This document shows, piece after piece, positions 8,701-17,414 of a DNA stretch of 64,000 nucleotides. Each line of letters begins with the position of its first letter. Positions within the stretch are counted from its first letter, which is position 1. The stretch comes from Pyrinomonadaceae bacterium (GTDB taxonomy: Bacteria; Acidobacteriota; Blastocatellia; Pyrinomonadales; Pyrinomonadaceae). The stretch lies in assembly GCA_019694355.1 (NCBI GenBank), contig JAIBCB010000001.1, forward strand, positions 277,001 through 341,000, in the 5' to 3' direction. The translations under genes and the position numbers were made by a program. The notes below the pieces were generated by a model. That model was not told where the DNA came from. It made no database searches and worked only from the letters and a program-made list of their open reading frames with translations.

Positions 8701-10092
8701 AACAGCGCGGATCGATCCGAATTCACGACTGGTCGAATCTAGCAACGTGTCTAAGTCTTTCTGCGGGTCTATATCAAAATGGAACGGAAGGTTCGTAACG
8801 AAGAGCCTTTCGTCTTTAATAATCTTCGGCGTTAGCGAAGAAGCGTCGAATCCAACTAAGAAGTTAAAGTTACCGTTCAGCCGGGCTAAGAGCAGGCCAA
8901 AAGCGGAACCTACCATGTCCGATAGGGTGAGGTCGGGCTTATGCTGGTTCGCAAAACCAGCGAATTCCTCTGGTATCCTAAACTTCAATGAGGCAAAACG
9001 AGCGTCATTCGCCTGGCCTGTATTTGAGGCAAGGGGAGCCGGGGCCGGCTCAAATGCTTCAAGCTTGGAAACCATTGTTGCTTCAGCTTTGCTCGCTGCC
9101 AGATAAGGAGCATCGATCTGTTGGGAAGTCCGCGATAAAGGTTGCCCGATCTTCAGGCCAAGCTGTGTAACGAGTTCGGAAACATCGATCACTCGCCCGG
9201 CGAGCGAGCGAATTTCAGTTAGCCGAGTGTTCTTATCCGCGGTCGAGACGTCAAGATATGTATCGCCGATTTCGCAAATTACGCCCGCCGGTGGGCTCGA
9301 TCGCTCGCCTAAGATCTCGACCTCGGAAACGATGAAATACTCTCCTGCGATGTCGAGCTTTGGTGTGCCAAGCGGGTTAGGGTGCCGGCCAAAAGACAAG
9401 GCCCGGACGACCGACGAAATCTTCTCGGCTGATGTATTCCAATCGATCAGGGCGCCATTAGGCAAGCGCTTGAAGCGCGGAAAGAACGTCCGTTCATTTA
9501 GATTCTGCGGCGTTCGGATATATGACTCACCGGCTAGGTTTTCAACAAGCGTCCCAAACGATCGGATCGCCGCCTCAAAACACTTTGTGTTGAGCGTGAA
9601 TGCAGTATCGCCGGCGGCGATCTCGACAAGCTGCTGTTCCAAAATGTCACCTGCATCCACACGCTCTGCGATACAATGCCAGGTTACGCCGTGCTGAGTT
9701 TCACCATTGATTATTGCCCACGACGTTGCATGAGTACCGGCGTATCGCGGAAGAATGGCGTCATGGTAGTTTATCGCGAACTTTTTAGGTATCTGCAGGA
9801 TATCGTCGCTCAGGATGTGGTCGTTTACGATGCTGAAAAGATAATCGACCGGCTCTGTGATTCTTCCCGCAAGCGTATCGTCGGGAGCATAGCAGGGAAC
9901 GCCTTTTTTTGCCGCCCATCTTGAAATACTCATATCTGATGAAGCGAATGCGACCAGGCGATGGTGGAGATTCAAGAGTATCTCCGCACACTGTATAGCT
10001 AGAGCCCCTGAGCCGATGATCACAGCGCTGAAATTCTTACGCCTTTCGCCCGATAAGTCTGCTCCAGTTTTTTTCAAAGGTCGCTCAGCCAT
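5704..10092 (-). CDS. Formyltransferase-NRPS (F-half C-A-T-TE, Leu-like adenylation code)
   Basis: A single 1462-residue chain. Residues about 20-235 match the methionyl-tRNA/sugar N-formyltransferase fold, with catalytic Asn108-His110 ('NYHDAILPRYAG') and Asp146 ('DAGDI'); an OB-like extension follows to about 330. Residues about 360-590 resemble only the acceptor half of a condensation domain, and no HHxxxDG motif is present. The adenylation domain spans about 590-1080 (A3 'YTSGSTGEPKG', A5 'NHYGPTEST', A7 'YRTGDRGKYLPDG', A10 'NGKLDRKALP'). The carrier domain has Ser1125 in 'FFELGGDSL'. The thioesterase has Ser1256 in GSSFG, Asp1283 and His1426. Hand alignment to GrsA gives the pocket D-A-W-F-L-G-H-V-V-K, one change from a known leucine code. 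It is 6 nt downstream of the methyltransferase gene, within the nonulosonate operon. Release of an N-formylated, leucine-like acyl group is inferred; whether the formyl goes to the amino acid or to a sugar is not known. Confidence 0.9.
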   Translation of the reverse strand: MAERPLKKTGADLSGERRKNFSAVIIGSGALAIQCAEILLNLHHRLVAFASSDMSISRWAAKKGVPCYAPDDTLAGRITEPVDYLFSIVNDHILSDDILQIPKKFAINYHDAILPRYAGTHATSWAIINGETQHGVTWHCIAERVDAGDILEQQLVEIAAGDTAFTLNTKCFEAAIRSFGTLVENLAGESYIRTPQNLNERTFFPRFKRLPNGALIDWNTSAEKISSVVRALSFGRHPNPLGTPKLDIAGEYFIVSEVEILGERSSPPAGVICEIGDTYLDVSTADKNTRLTEIRSLAGRVIDVSELVTQLGLKIGQPLSRTSQQIDAPYLAASKAEATMVSKLEAFEPAPAPLASNTGQANDARFASLKFRIPEEFAGFANQHKPDLTLSDMVGSAFGLLLARLNGNFNFLVGFDASSLTPKIIKDERLFVTNLPFHFDIDPQKDLDTLLDSTSREFGSIRAVPFYLADIFWRYPQLRPLGEDVLLNGLSVTLAVNVEPSEFRPTPANVLSLLISDNGDGHWMYNSRMISPDEVRRLNRYFNSLLKAVAAHPERPVAKLPLLQADEQKQLLVEWNNTSQIFPQDRCVHQLVSEWAKRTPEKLAVVSDTGELTYGELDRRSEQVARRLIASGVQPESLVAVFMERSVAMVTALLGILKSGAAYVPLDPAQPKERLNFMIDDCGARVLITQEHLKERLPQTTCEVISTESILDIPSIEGTLNGTPPVRPDNLAYVIYTSGSTGEPKGVEIEHRSLMNLVAWHQRTYEISPEDRATMLAGPAFDAAVWELWPYLCAGSCIFVPDDDTRGTPSKLLKYFSDNGVSIAFAPTPMAEALLTTAIPSDLRLRTLLTGGDRLHGLGGKPISFDLVNHYGPTESTVVTTYETVDAESSEMPPVGRPIDNTEVFILDQEMQPVPIGSPGEIFIGGVGLARGYRNRKELTASRFINLDIEGRGCLRLYRTGDRGKYLPDGRIVFIDRIDEQVKIRGFRIELGEIETAIVGHPEINEAVVVAAKDQRGSSRLAAYFVTNSAGSVKVNSLRSYLKAKLPEYMIPAAFVELDLLPITLNGKLDRKALPAPNLLTFTSSRKLEAPKNEVESKLAEIWEKLLGIGPIGVTDNFFELGGDSLISVSLFVEIEATFNIDLPLSTLINAPTIEKLARFICEEERRVAWKYIVPLQTLGNRTPIFLVHAAGGNVLFYRDLAKEMGTNQPVYGLQARGVANRSETAHDRVEDMATDYLNEMRKLQPVGPYRICGSSFGGLVAFEIARQLDRQGEKVETLSLFDTYAPGYLDEQTKLGGKSAANFIAHIRTFIDQLCEINSTKGRISFVMSKAEKVKKRLKRKVIWKKNQFAIEYNKATGRDLPVNVMRNHEAIQKALDDYRPGRYAGDITIFRASEQPKNTKFDPSLGWAELVDGDVVTEVVKGSHGALTVYPYAVDLAAKFEEVELRKAVLSRDLTQSAAA

Positions 10093-10098
10093 TTCGGG

Positions 10099-10875
10099 TT
10101 AGATGGTGCTTAGCAAGTTGCGAACGGGAGATTCGTCCGAGCCAACAGTCTTCTCCGCGATCGCTATCAAATGATGCGTCCCGATCGCGCGCGCAGCGAT
10201 GCCAACCTGCCGCGATTGCATAGAGTTCACAATGTTTCCAAAGATACTCAAGATCGTGTGGTGCGGACGGGAGATCGACCATGATCTCAGGCCGATTTTG
10301 CGGTAGAAGCCTCCGGCAATCGCATATTCGACATCGACCTTATCGAAATATCTTGTAAGTAGATCGACGAGCTGATCTTTCTTATAGTGGCGCTTATGGT
10401 CAGGGTTTTTATTTTCGACAAAATCGCCATTCGGAGTTGTCATTATGAACTTACCGCCCGGGACGAGCACTCTGGATACCTCGCTAACGAATTGCTCATC
10501 TTCGAGGACGTGTTCAAGAACTTCAACAGCGATAACCGTGTCATAAGCTGTGGACGGAAGGTCCGACTTCGTCATATCGCCAATTATGACTTCGCGGATG
10601 TTGCTACGCCGCCTCTTTATCTCGTTGGCGATCTGGTCGCTGACGCCAAGGTGAAGGTCTTTCTGGACTTCAGTTTCGCGGGGAAGGTCGATGATCGTAA
10701 TATCTGCCGGCACGCCGATAGTGTACGGAGATTTACGCCCGCCGACGTCCAAGATCGACAGTCGCCTTTCGCTGCGTTTGACCTCTTGCATTGTTCGGCT
10801 GCGCACCTTTCTGTTGAGCGGCGGCAGAAGCGGGTCGCAACTGCGTCGGAGTATCTCGTATATGGTCGAACTCAC
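10099..10875 (-). CDS. Class I SAM-dependent methyltransferase
   Basis: A 258-residue protein of the Methyltransf_11/25 kind. Motif I is 'LSILDVGGRKSPYTIG' near residues 39-54, and the core 'YDTVIAVEVLEHVLEDEQF' plus 'LVPGGKFIMTTPNGD' matches the post-motif I to IV-V region. It begins with a GTG that overlaps the NeuA stop codon (TAGTG), so the two are translationally coupled. In this setting it probably methylates a sugar hydroxyl or carboxylate of the exported glycan, perhaps as a chain cap, but the acceptor cannot be read from sequence. Confidence 0.85.
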   Translation of the reverse strand: MSSTIYEILRRSCDPLLPPLNRKVRSRTMQEVKRSERRLSILDVGGRKSPYTIGVPADITIIDLPRETEVQKDLHLGVSDQIANEIKRRRSNIREVIIGDMTKSDLPSTAYDTVIAVEVLEHVLEDEQFVSEVSRVLVPGGKFIMTTPNGDFVENKNPDHKRHYKKDQLVDLLTRYFDKVDVEYAIAGGFYRKIGLRSWSISRPHHTILSIFGNIVNSMQSRQVGIAARAIGTHHLIAIAEKTVGSDESPVRNLLSTI

Positions 10876-11597
10876 TATTGTGGCCTCCCGAGGTCGTTAC
10901 GACCGATCATTCGCTCGGCCACTTCCCAGTCGCTAGGAGTATCGATGTTGACAGCAAATTTCGCTTCCATCTCGAAGCTCTGGATCTTACGCCCATAAAG
11001 GCTTCCTTGATCGCGAAGTACCGTCGACCGAGTTACATAGACCGAGCCATCCCTATAGAAAGCTTTTGGGAGTTCTTGCCTTCGCACGGTCGGCTCTTTT
11101 TCACCGGACGTAAGTTTTATAGTGCCATCCTCATTCTTCCAGAATGTCCACATCGGGTTGAAAGTATCCGGTACTGGAAGGACGCTGACTACGGAGTCAG
11201 AATTGGTCTGTTCCAAAAGCTCTATGCAGGCATCTATATGCTCAGGGCGACGCAGAGGATTCGTCGGCTGCAAAAGACAGACAGCGTCAAATGACTCACC
11301 TTGGTTTTCGAGTGCTTCGATCGCGTGAAGCACAACCGGCATTGTCGGCGTCGCATCTTGAGCGAGTTCTGCTGGGCGCATAAACGGAACGCAGAGCCCA
11401 AGTTCCCGGCCGATCATTGCGATCTCTTCATCTTCTGTGCTGAGTATGACCTTTGATAGTGCCGACGCGGCCAGGGCACTCTCAGCTGTATAGGCAAGAA
11501 GCGGCTTGCCGCAAAGAAGCTTAATATTCTTTCGTGCAACGCCTTTCGAGCCACCGCGTGCAGGAATAATTCCAAGGACCTTCATCGCGACGGGCAT
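10875..11597 (-). CDS. neuA: CMP-nonulosonate cytidylyltransferase (NeuA type)
   Basis: A 240-residue cytidylyltransferase. The nucleotide-binding signature 'IIPARGGSKGVARKNIKLL' lies at the N-terminus, followed by 'KPLLAYTAESA' and 'VCLLQPTNPLRRPEHID', all typical of CMP-sialic/CMP-legionaminic acid synthetases. It activates the NeuB product with CTP for transfer. The first ATG (11597) directly follows the NeuC stop codon; a second ATG four codons later (11585) gives the usual family N-terminus MKVLGIIPARGG and may be the true start. It is coupled to the methyltransferase gene downstream. Confidence 0.93.
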   Translation of the reverse strand: MPVAMKVLGIIPARGGSKGVARKNIKLLCGKPLLAYTAESALAASALSKVILSTEDEEIAMIGRELGLCVPFMRPAELAQDATPTMPVVLHAIEALENQGESFDAVCLLQPTNPLRRPEHIDACIELLEQTNSDSVVSVLPVPDTFNPMWTFWKNEDGTIKLTSGEKEPTVRRQELPKAFYRDGSVYVTRSTVLRDQGSLYGRKIQSFEMEAKFAVNIDTPSDWEVAERMIGRNDLGRPQ

Positions 11598-12752
11598 TCA
11601 ATATGTAAGACGTTTCTCGATCTCGAGTGAGGCGTCGGCGAGCACATGCGAGATCTGTTCCCCGGCATGTCCATCGCCGTAAAGTTTGTCCTGCAGATAC
11701 CTTCCGTTCTCAAGTTGCTTCTCGATCGCAGCTCGGATCTCATCTTTCGAATAGCCGACATCAATAACGTTCTTGCCGCGTTCCCGACCTTGCTGCCGCG
11801 TGCCGATATTGACCACGGGGACGCCAAGAAAAGAGCACTCGCGGATACCAACGCTCGAATTTCCGACCAGGCAGCGGCTGCTGTATAGGAGCCGGAGAAA
11901 GTCGGTCGGGGCCATATTCTTAAAAAAGTTAATATTCTCCGGCTTATACTTTTCCCTGAACGAGCGTATTCCGTTCGACGTGCCATCCGAGCCTGCGTCA
12001 ACATTTGGCCAAAACCAAAGAGTCGGCATATTGATCTCCCGAACGGCCTCAAGAGTCTCGGTCACATGGGCTCGAGCCATTTCATGCTCCGTCGTCACAG
12101 GATGCTGCATGACCACGAGATATCCGTTTGTGAGCTCGTGAAGTTCTCCCACGCCGCCGTACCGCTCGAATGGGTTAAAGTTGAGCGATGGGTCGTCTGC
12201 GATCTCGGCCGCAAGATCTATCGAAGGACATCCGGTTACGAAAACCTTGCGGTGTTCCTCGCCCATACGTTCAACTCTGTTGCCCGCACCGCTGGTCGAT
12301 ACTAAGTGAAGATCCGAGAGTTTCGTTACAGCATGACGTACTTTTTCATCTATCGAGCCCGTGACCTCGCCGCCCTGAATATGGGCGACCGGAATATTCA
12401 TATACGATGCCGCTACGGCCGTCGCCAGTGTCTCAAATCGATCTGCAACCGTAACCACAATATCCGGCTTAAGATTGTCGAAAACCGTCGCAAGTTCGAT
12501 CATTCCGAGTCCGGTCGTCTTTGCCATCGAAGCGGGATTTTCGCCTTCGAGGACCATATAGACCCGAGCCGCGATCGGGAAACCATCATTTTCGATATAG
12601 TTCACGGCCGTTCCATAGCGGTCAAGCAAAGCAGATGCTGCCACGACCAACTGAAGCTCGAGATCCGGGTGTTGCATTATTGCACGAAGGGCAGTCTTTA
12701 TCCGGCTGTAACTCGGCCGGGCGGTTACAACTACACAGATCTTTCTGGGCAT
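11598..12752 (-). CDS. neuC: UDP-GlcNAc 2-epimerase, hydrolysing (NeuC type)
   Basis: A 384-residue member of the hydrolysing UDP-N-acetylglucosamine 2-epimerase family. The N-terminus 'ICVVVTARPSYSRIKTALRA' is the NeuC/LegG form of the family signature. 'VTVADRFETLATAVAASYMNIPVAHIQGGEVTG' and 'CLVGNSSVGIRECSFLGVPVVNIGTRQQGRERG' carry the catalytic and nucleotide-binding parts. It makes ManNAc (or an analogous 2-epimer) from the UDP-sugar, feeding NeuB. The dedicated legionaminate genes (dehydratase, aminotransferase, acetyltransferase) are not in this window, so a Neu5Ac-like product is the simplest reading. Confidence 0.93.
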   Translation of the reverse strand: MPRKICVVVTARPSYSRIKTALRAIMQHPDLELQLVVAASALLDRYGTAVNYIENDGFPIAARVYMVLEGENPASMAKTTGLGMIELATVFDNLKPDIVVTVADRFETLATAVAASYMNIPVAHIQGGEVTGSIDEKVRHAVTKLSDLHLVSTSGAGNRVERMGEEHRKVFVTGCPSIDLAAEIADDPSLNFNPFERYGGVGELHELTNGYLVVMQHPVTTEHEMARAHVTETLEAVREINMPTLWFWPNVDAGSDGTSNGIRSFREKYKPENINFFKNMAPTDFLRLLYSSRCLVGNSSVGIRECSFLGVPVVNIGTRQQGRERGKNVIDVGYSKDEIRAAIEKQLENGRYLQDKLYGDGHAGEQISHVLADASLEIEKRLTY

Positions 12753-12790
12753 ATTTGAAATTTGTTGCTAGATAAGACGCAAAAATGGCT

Positions 12791-13852
12791 TCAGGCGTCG
12801 AAGTGCCTTTCCTGGAGCATCTCGTTCGCTAGAACAGCCTGTTTTATTTTTCGTCCGATCAATTGTGGAAGCTCCCTGGCAGGAATGCCTGTTCCAGGCT
12901 TCTTCAGCTTAAGGTCCTCTTCGGCGATCGTCGTCCCGACCGGCAGGGCTCGGCTAGCCACAACGCTCTTAGTAAAAATCGAACGGAGTTCAGACAAATC
13001 TTTGGCGGCCAGATCTTTATCGACGGGTGCTGCCTGTATTTGCTCAATCTGGCGGGTGCCATCCACCAGTTGACGGAGTTCCTGCGTTGTCAATGACGCC
13101 GGTACATCAGGACCATACATTTCACGGCTCAAAGTTACATGAACTTCGACAACTTCGGCACCAAGGGTTACGGCCGCAAGGGATGCGAAGATATTACCTG
13201 TATGATCTGAGAGCCCCATTGCGACGCCATATCGATCTCTCAAGGCTGCGAGCACATTCAATCCCACTTGTTCCGGCGGACATGGGTAGGATGATGTGCA
13301 TTGAAGCACTGCAAGGGGACTTCCAGCATCTCGGATCGTAGAAACGGCAATATCGAGTTCATCCCAGCCACTCATCCCTGACGAGAGAATGACGGGACCT
13401 CGTTTGGCCGTGATTCGCTTTAGCAAAGGAATGTTTCCTACTTCTCCCGAAGCGACCTTCCAAACGCGCATACCGATCTCGTCGAGCATTTCCACCGCTC
13501 TCTCTGAAAACGGCGTGCTGAGGAAAAGGAGATTGCGTTCGTCGGCGTGTACTTTAAGTCCGCGCCATTCATCTTTTGTAAACTCCATTCGCTTCCAGTA
13601 CTCAAAACGTGATTCATCTTTAGGACTAAACTTCACGCGCCAAGGTTCGTCCGGGGTGCTCTCTTCTTCGGCTATGTGGGTCTGAAACTTGACCGCGTCA
13701 GCACCGGCCGCGGCAATCGCATCGATGAAGGCATGGGCGGCTCCAAGACTTCCGTCATGTGTTTGCGCCACTTCACCGATCAGAAGGCATTTTCCAGGGC
13801 TTGACCTGCCCGGAACGCTCTTAAGGCATTCTTGTCGAAAACTTTCGGTCAT
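12791..13852 (-). CDS. neuB: Nonulosonate (sialic acid-like) synthase NeuB
   Basis: A 353-residue PEP-dependent condensing enzyme. The TIM-barrel domain (about residues 20-280) shows 'IGEVAQTHDGSLGAAH', 'DAVKFQTH', 'FLSTPFS', 'KVASGEVGNIPLL', 'QCTSSYPCP' and 'GLSDHTG', all family landmarks. The C-terminal SAF/antifreeze-like domain (about 285-353) contains 'GTTIAEEDLKLKKPGTGIP'. It joins ManNAc or a related hexose to PEP to form a nine-carbon nonulosonic acid. It lies 54 nt downstream of the tyrosine kinase gene and 38 nt upstream of neuC, first of the neuB-neuC-neuA trio. Confidence 0.95.
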   Translation of the reverse strand: MTESFRQECLKSVPGRSSPGKCLLIGEVAQTHDGSLGAAHAFIDAIAAAGADAVKFQTHIAEEESTPDEPWRVKFSPKDESRFEYWKRMEFTKDEWRGLKVHADERNLLFLSTPFSERAVEMLDEIGMRVWKVASGEVGNIPLLKRITAKRGPVILSSGMSGWDELDIAVSTIRDAGSPLAVLQCTSSYPCPPEQVGLNVLAALRDRYGVAMGLSDHTGNIFASLAAVTLGAEVVEVHVTLSREMYGPDVPASLTTQELRQLVDGTRQIEQIQAAPVDKDLAAKDLSELRSIFTKSVVASRALPVGTTIAEEDLKLKKPGTGIPARELPQLIGRKIKQAVLANEMLQERHFDA

Positions 13853-13906
13853 TAATCCGCGGTCAATTGCTGAGGATCGAATACGGCACCAACAGTATCT
13901 GCCTGA

Positions 13907-16366
13907 CTAGATATGGAGAACGTTCCCGTCTGTCGGCTCAACCTCTTGGGCGATCAGCTGTTTGTAATAGGTGTGGTTGTAATACTTAAAGCTATTTAGT
14001 TGAATATCGTTCAAAACAACCCCGACGACATTTCCTCGGACGTCCTGCATCTTTTGTCGTGCCCGGAGTAAAACGTCGCGGGAACTGAAATCTGCTCGTG
14101 CAACGAGAACGACCGCATCAACCTCTGTCGAAAGGATCACGCTGTCGGCGAAGTACAAGAGCGGCGGTGAATCGATCACGATGTAGGCGTAACTGGCGCC
14201 GAGCCGCTCGATGAGAGATCTCATTTGGACGGACGAGAATAGATTTGCCGGGTCGGGCACGCGCGGCCCCGAGGTCATAATGTCCAAGTTCGGCTCGATC
14301 TCTTTCTTTATTGCCTCGTCGAGTTGGAGTTGATCCAGTTCCTTAGCCGTCAGGGCAGTGCTTAACCCCGATGAGTTGCTGATGTTATTGATCAGGTGCA
14401 TTTTGGGGCACCGTAGATCAGCATCCACTAGGAGAACGCTCTCTCCAAGCTGAGCCAGGCTCTTTGCGAGATTCAATGATGTTATTGTCTTGCCTTCAGA
14501 CGGTTCACCGGACGTGACCAAGACCGTTTTTGGCGAACCGCCCGCGGTCGACAAAAGTAGTGAAGTGCGAAGCTGATAGAACGCCTCGGTTATAAGAGGG
14601 TGCTCAAAACTCTCGTTGTAGGTCGAATCCGCCGCAGTTTCGTCAAGGTTTTCGTTCCCATTGCCGCTTTTTGATGTTGAGAATCGTGCAAGTAATCGAC
14701 TTCGGCTGCCGTTTTGACCAACTTGCGGGATCATCCCGATGATCGGCACGCCGAGCTGAGCTTGGAACGTGATAGGAACGTGGATCGTATCATCGAGCCA
14801 GTTGAGCCCAAAGGCTATGGCCATTCCACCAAGAAGGGAGACAAAGAATGCCATGACAACGTTCTTTGTCCTTTGCGGACTATTCGGAGAACCGGGCACG
14901 AGAGCACGATCGACCACGTGCACATTGTTGGGCGTACCGTTTAGGACGACCTCGGTCTCACGCGATCTCTGAAGGAGGTTGTTCAATAGGCTCTTATTTG
15001 TATCGATCTCCTGCTGGATGATGCGATAGTTGATAGCGGCCTCATTTTGGCTAAGCACCGCGCTTCGTTGCATGTCGAAGTTCTTTCGCAATTCACCTTC
15101 ACGCGACGCGGCCTCACGGTACGTCTGCAAGAGCGTAGACATCTGCGTGTCTGCCGAACGTTTTCGGTTTGTCTGAAGTTCGTTCTCGATCGCAGCTATC
15201 TGCTTTTCGACCTTTTTCACTTCGGGCCAAGCGTCGGTATAGTCGACCTTCAGCTGAGCCAACTGCTGCTTAAGCGTTATCAGTTGAGCTTCCAGTCCGG
15301 TCGTTCTCGCGTCTTTCGTTTCGGCCGTTGTGCTCGCCAACGGATTTTGAAGAGCCGCTTTGTAGGCAGCCTCGGCAGTTATTCGATCGGCCTCAGCCTG
15401 GCTGAGCTTTGTGTTAAGGTCAGAAAGCCTTTGGACAACGGTATTCTGATTTGCGTCCAAAGACAGTATCTGATTGTTCTTGGCATAGTTGATTAGACTT
15501 TCCTCACCGGAACGGATCTGTGATTGGAGTTCTGCGACCCGTTTCTGCAGAAAGTCGCTCGCCGAAGCGTTTGTTTGAACTTTTTGCTCAAGGTTTTGGA
15601 GAACGTATGTATCGGCAATGGCGTTTACTACCTTTGTCGCGACTACCGGATCGTAGTGCTGGTATCCGATCTGTATCAACCGTGTCTCCTTTGTGGCCGT
15701 CCTAGAATCTTTCACAGGCGCGACCTCTAGGTTGCGTTTGATGTAGCCGACATATGGGGCTAATGCCTCGGCTTGGCTGTCAAGATCGACCGTCGGATCC
15801 GTTTTTAGTTCAAGTTTATCGTCTGCTGCTGCGGCGTTTGCTGTTTGTGGCCTTGCGGGCGGCCTATAAAGGCCGAACATCCGCAGAACATTTTGCCAAA
15901 CCGTCGTCTCCTGATCCTTTCCCGGTCTGAAGAAGGTTGGGTTGTGCTCAAGGTCCAGGTTTTTTACGACACGTCGCAAAAGGCCTGGACCCTCCATGAT
16001 CTGTAACTGCGTTGCAAAATATGTTGGATCGCTGCCCTGATTCAGAATGATCGAGCTTGCGCCGCCCTCGCCTGCCGCCGGATTCGATTCATTATTGACC
16101 TGAACTCGAACCGAGGCTTGATAGATATCAGGCTTTTGTGCCTCATACACGATCACCAAAGAGGTGCCGAGGATCGTGATCAAGGCGATCAGCAGCCAAT
16201 GTTTTTTCAGGATGGAAAGAACGCTGAAAAGCTGCTGTTTTTCAGTCGACTCATTTACCGAGTCGCCATAGTAGCTGTCCGCATAAGGATAGGCCTGATC
16301 GTACAGCTCGATCGACTCGGGCTCCTGCCTCGAATTTCTCCTTACGACCTGATGGTTGTTTTGCAT
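13907..16366 (-). CDS. wzc: Wzz/BY-kinase polysaccharide co-polymerase (Wzc type)
   Basis: An 819-residue inner-membrane protein. Transmembrane helix 1 is at about 57-74 and helix 2 at about 503-521, enclosing a periplasmic Wzz-type region with long coiled coils (about 260-470). The cytoplasmic kinase domain has Walker A' 'SGEPSEGKT' at 619-627, Walker A-prime partner 'VLLVDADLR' at 644-652 and Walker B 'IVIDSPP' near 729. A tyrosine cluster (Tyr795, 796, 800, 801) near the C-terminus is the expected autophosphorylation tail. It controls chain length and export together with Wza, encoded 27 nt upstream. Co-occurrence of Wza/Wzc with a Wzm/Wzt exporter in the same operon is less usual and worth noting. 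Confidence 0.95.
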   Translation of the reverse strand: MQNNHQVVRRNSRQEPESIELYDQAYPYADSYYGDSVNESTEKQQLFSVLSILKKHWLLIALITILGTSLVIVYEAQKPDIYQASVRVQVNNESNPAAGEGGASSIILNQGSDPTYFATQLQIMEGPGLLRRVVKNLDLEHNPTFFRPGKDQETTVWQNVLRMFGLYRPPARPQTANAAAADDKLELKTDPTVDLDSQAEALAPYVGYIKRNLEVAPVKDSRTATKETRLIQIGYQHYDPVVATKVVNAIADTYVLQNLEQKVQTNASASDFLQKRVAELQSQIRSGEESLINYAKNNQILSLDANQNTVVQRLSDLNTKLSQAEADRITAEAAYKAALQNPLASTTAETKDARTTGLEAQLITLKQQLAQLKVDYTDAWPEVKKVEKQIAAIENELQTNRKRSADTQMSTLLQTYREAASREGELRKNFDMQRSAVLSQNEAAINYRIIQQEIDTNKSLLNNLLQRSRETEVVLNGTPNNVHVVDRALVPGSPNSPQRTKNVVMAFFVSLLGGMAIAFGLNWLDDTIHVPITFQAQLGVPIIGMIPQVGQNGSRSRLLARFSTSKSGNGNENLDETAADSTYNESFEHPLITEAFYQLRTSLLLSTAGGSPKTVLVTSGEPSEGKTITSLNLAKSLAQLGESVLLVDADLRCPKMHLINNISNSSGLSTALTAKELDQLQLDEAIKKEIEPNLDIMTSGPRVPDPANLFSSVQMRSLIERLGASYAYIVIDSPPLLYFADSVILSTEVDAVVLVARADFSSRDVLLRARQKMQDVRGNVVGVVLNDIQLNSFKYYNHTYYKQLIAQEVEPTDGNVLHI

Positions 16367-16393
16367 CTCTGAATATGCAGCCGCTATTGCGTA

Positions 16394-17389
16394 CTACGGG
16401 ATAACAGATATCGGAAACCGCGTTATTGTCGGAATGATCGAGCGGAAAATATCCCCAAGGATCTTCTTGCCGCCGCTAGGGCCGGGCACGTTAATAATGT
16501 CGTTCGGCTCTAAAAGCACATCGTTACGTTTCCCTTGGTTGATCTCTTTTACATTTACGATCATTTCATTTCGGTTTATTGAACCTGCGATCTGTCGCCT
16601 GATCGAAACCTTGTCTAGTTGCGCTCCGGAGGTCGTTCCTCCTGCCATCGCGATGGCCTGCGTCAGCGTAACGGGGTCGGCTAGATTGATCGCGAGAGCA
16701 CTTCGGATATTGCCTTGAATATAGGCGTTCACCTTGTCGGCCTCGGCAACCCGAACGACATCTCCCGCCTTGATCAGCGGGTTAGTTTGTTCTCCGCCGC
16801 GGAATACGTCATCCAAGCGAAACGACAAAAGTTCTTCGCCTGACGATGTCGGCATTTCGAGTTTCGGACCATCGCAGAATGGATGTGACGGGTCCCGGAT
16901 TATCTCGATCGTACGTCCGGCGTTCGCACTTGGCCCGTTGACAAAAGTAAGCAGCTCGGCAAGCCTGATCTGACGCTGCATTTGAAAACGGCCCGGCGAA
17001 TTCACGGCACCGATCACAGCAACAGGATTAGAATTGAACTCCCGTACAGAAACGGTTACCGACGGCGAAACGAGATATTTCTTATATGCCTCTTCGACAC
17101 GTTCTGCTAACTGGCTTTCAGTCAGGCAAGCGGCCGATATTTCGTTATCGAGCATCGGCAACGCGATCGTGCCTTCGCTATTGACCCTCACACCTGTCCT
17201 CGACAGAGTCTCGTTCTTGGTAACCAGCACGTCGAGTATGTCCCCCGGCCCGATCCTATAGTTCATTGCAGCACCGGGGCCTTTTGCTCCCGTTCCGGGC
17301 GACTGGGCGAAGAGCGCAGATGGCACAAAAAGGCACCAGAATAGCGTGGCATATAAGACCCGCGAACGGTTGCTAAAGATGCTGCTCAT
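16394..17389 (-). CDS. wza: Polysaccharide export outer-membrane protein (Wza type, SLBB domains)
   Basis: About 331 residues from the ATG at 17389. The N-terminus has a basic region, a hydrophobic stretch 'VLYATLFWCLFVPSALFAQ' and a likely cleavage after ALFA. The Poly_export domain follows ('YRIGPGDILDVLVTKNETLS', 'VNSEGTIALPML'), then two SLBB-like segments ('VAVIGAVNSPGRFQMQ' and 'VNAYIQGNIRSALAINLA'). No lipobox Cys is seen, unlike E. coli Wza. An in-frame ATG at 17437 would add 16 residues but overlaps the upstream gene, so the later start is preferred. It forms the outer-membrane exit pore for the glycan. Confidence 0.92.
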   Translation of the reverse strand: MSSIFSNRSRVLYATLFWCLFVPSALFAQSPGTGAKGPGAAMNYRIGPGDILDVLVTKNETLSRTGVRVNSEGTIALPMLDNEISAACLTESQLAERVEEAYKKYLVSPSVTVSVREFNSNPVAVIGAVNSPGRFQMQRQIRLAELLTFVNGPSANAGRTIEIIRDPSHPFCDGPKLEMPTSSGEELLSFRLDDVFRGGEQTNPLIKAGDVVRVAEADKVNAYIQGNIRSALAINLADPVTLTQAIAMAGGTTSGAQLDKVSIRRQIAGSINRNEMIVNVKEINQGKRNDVLLEPNDIINVPGPSGGKKILGDIFRSIIPTITRFPISVIP

Positions 17390-17414
17390 TACGATGCGAT
17401 TGTGAACTGGTAGC

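Noticed and set aside
11598..13852. Legionaminic or pseudaminic acid pathway instead of sialic acid
   Set aside because: The required dehydratase, aminotransferase and acetyltransferase genes are not in the window, so the assignment is left as sialic-acid-like.
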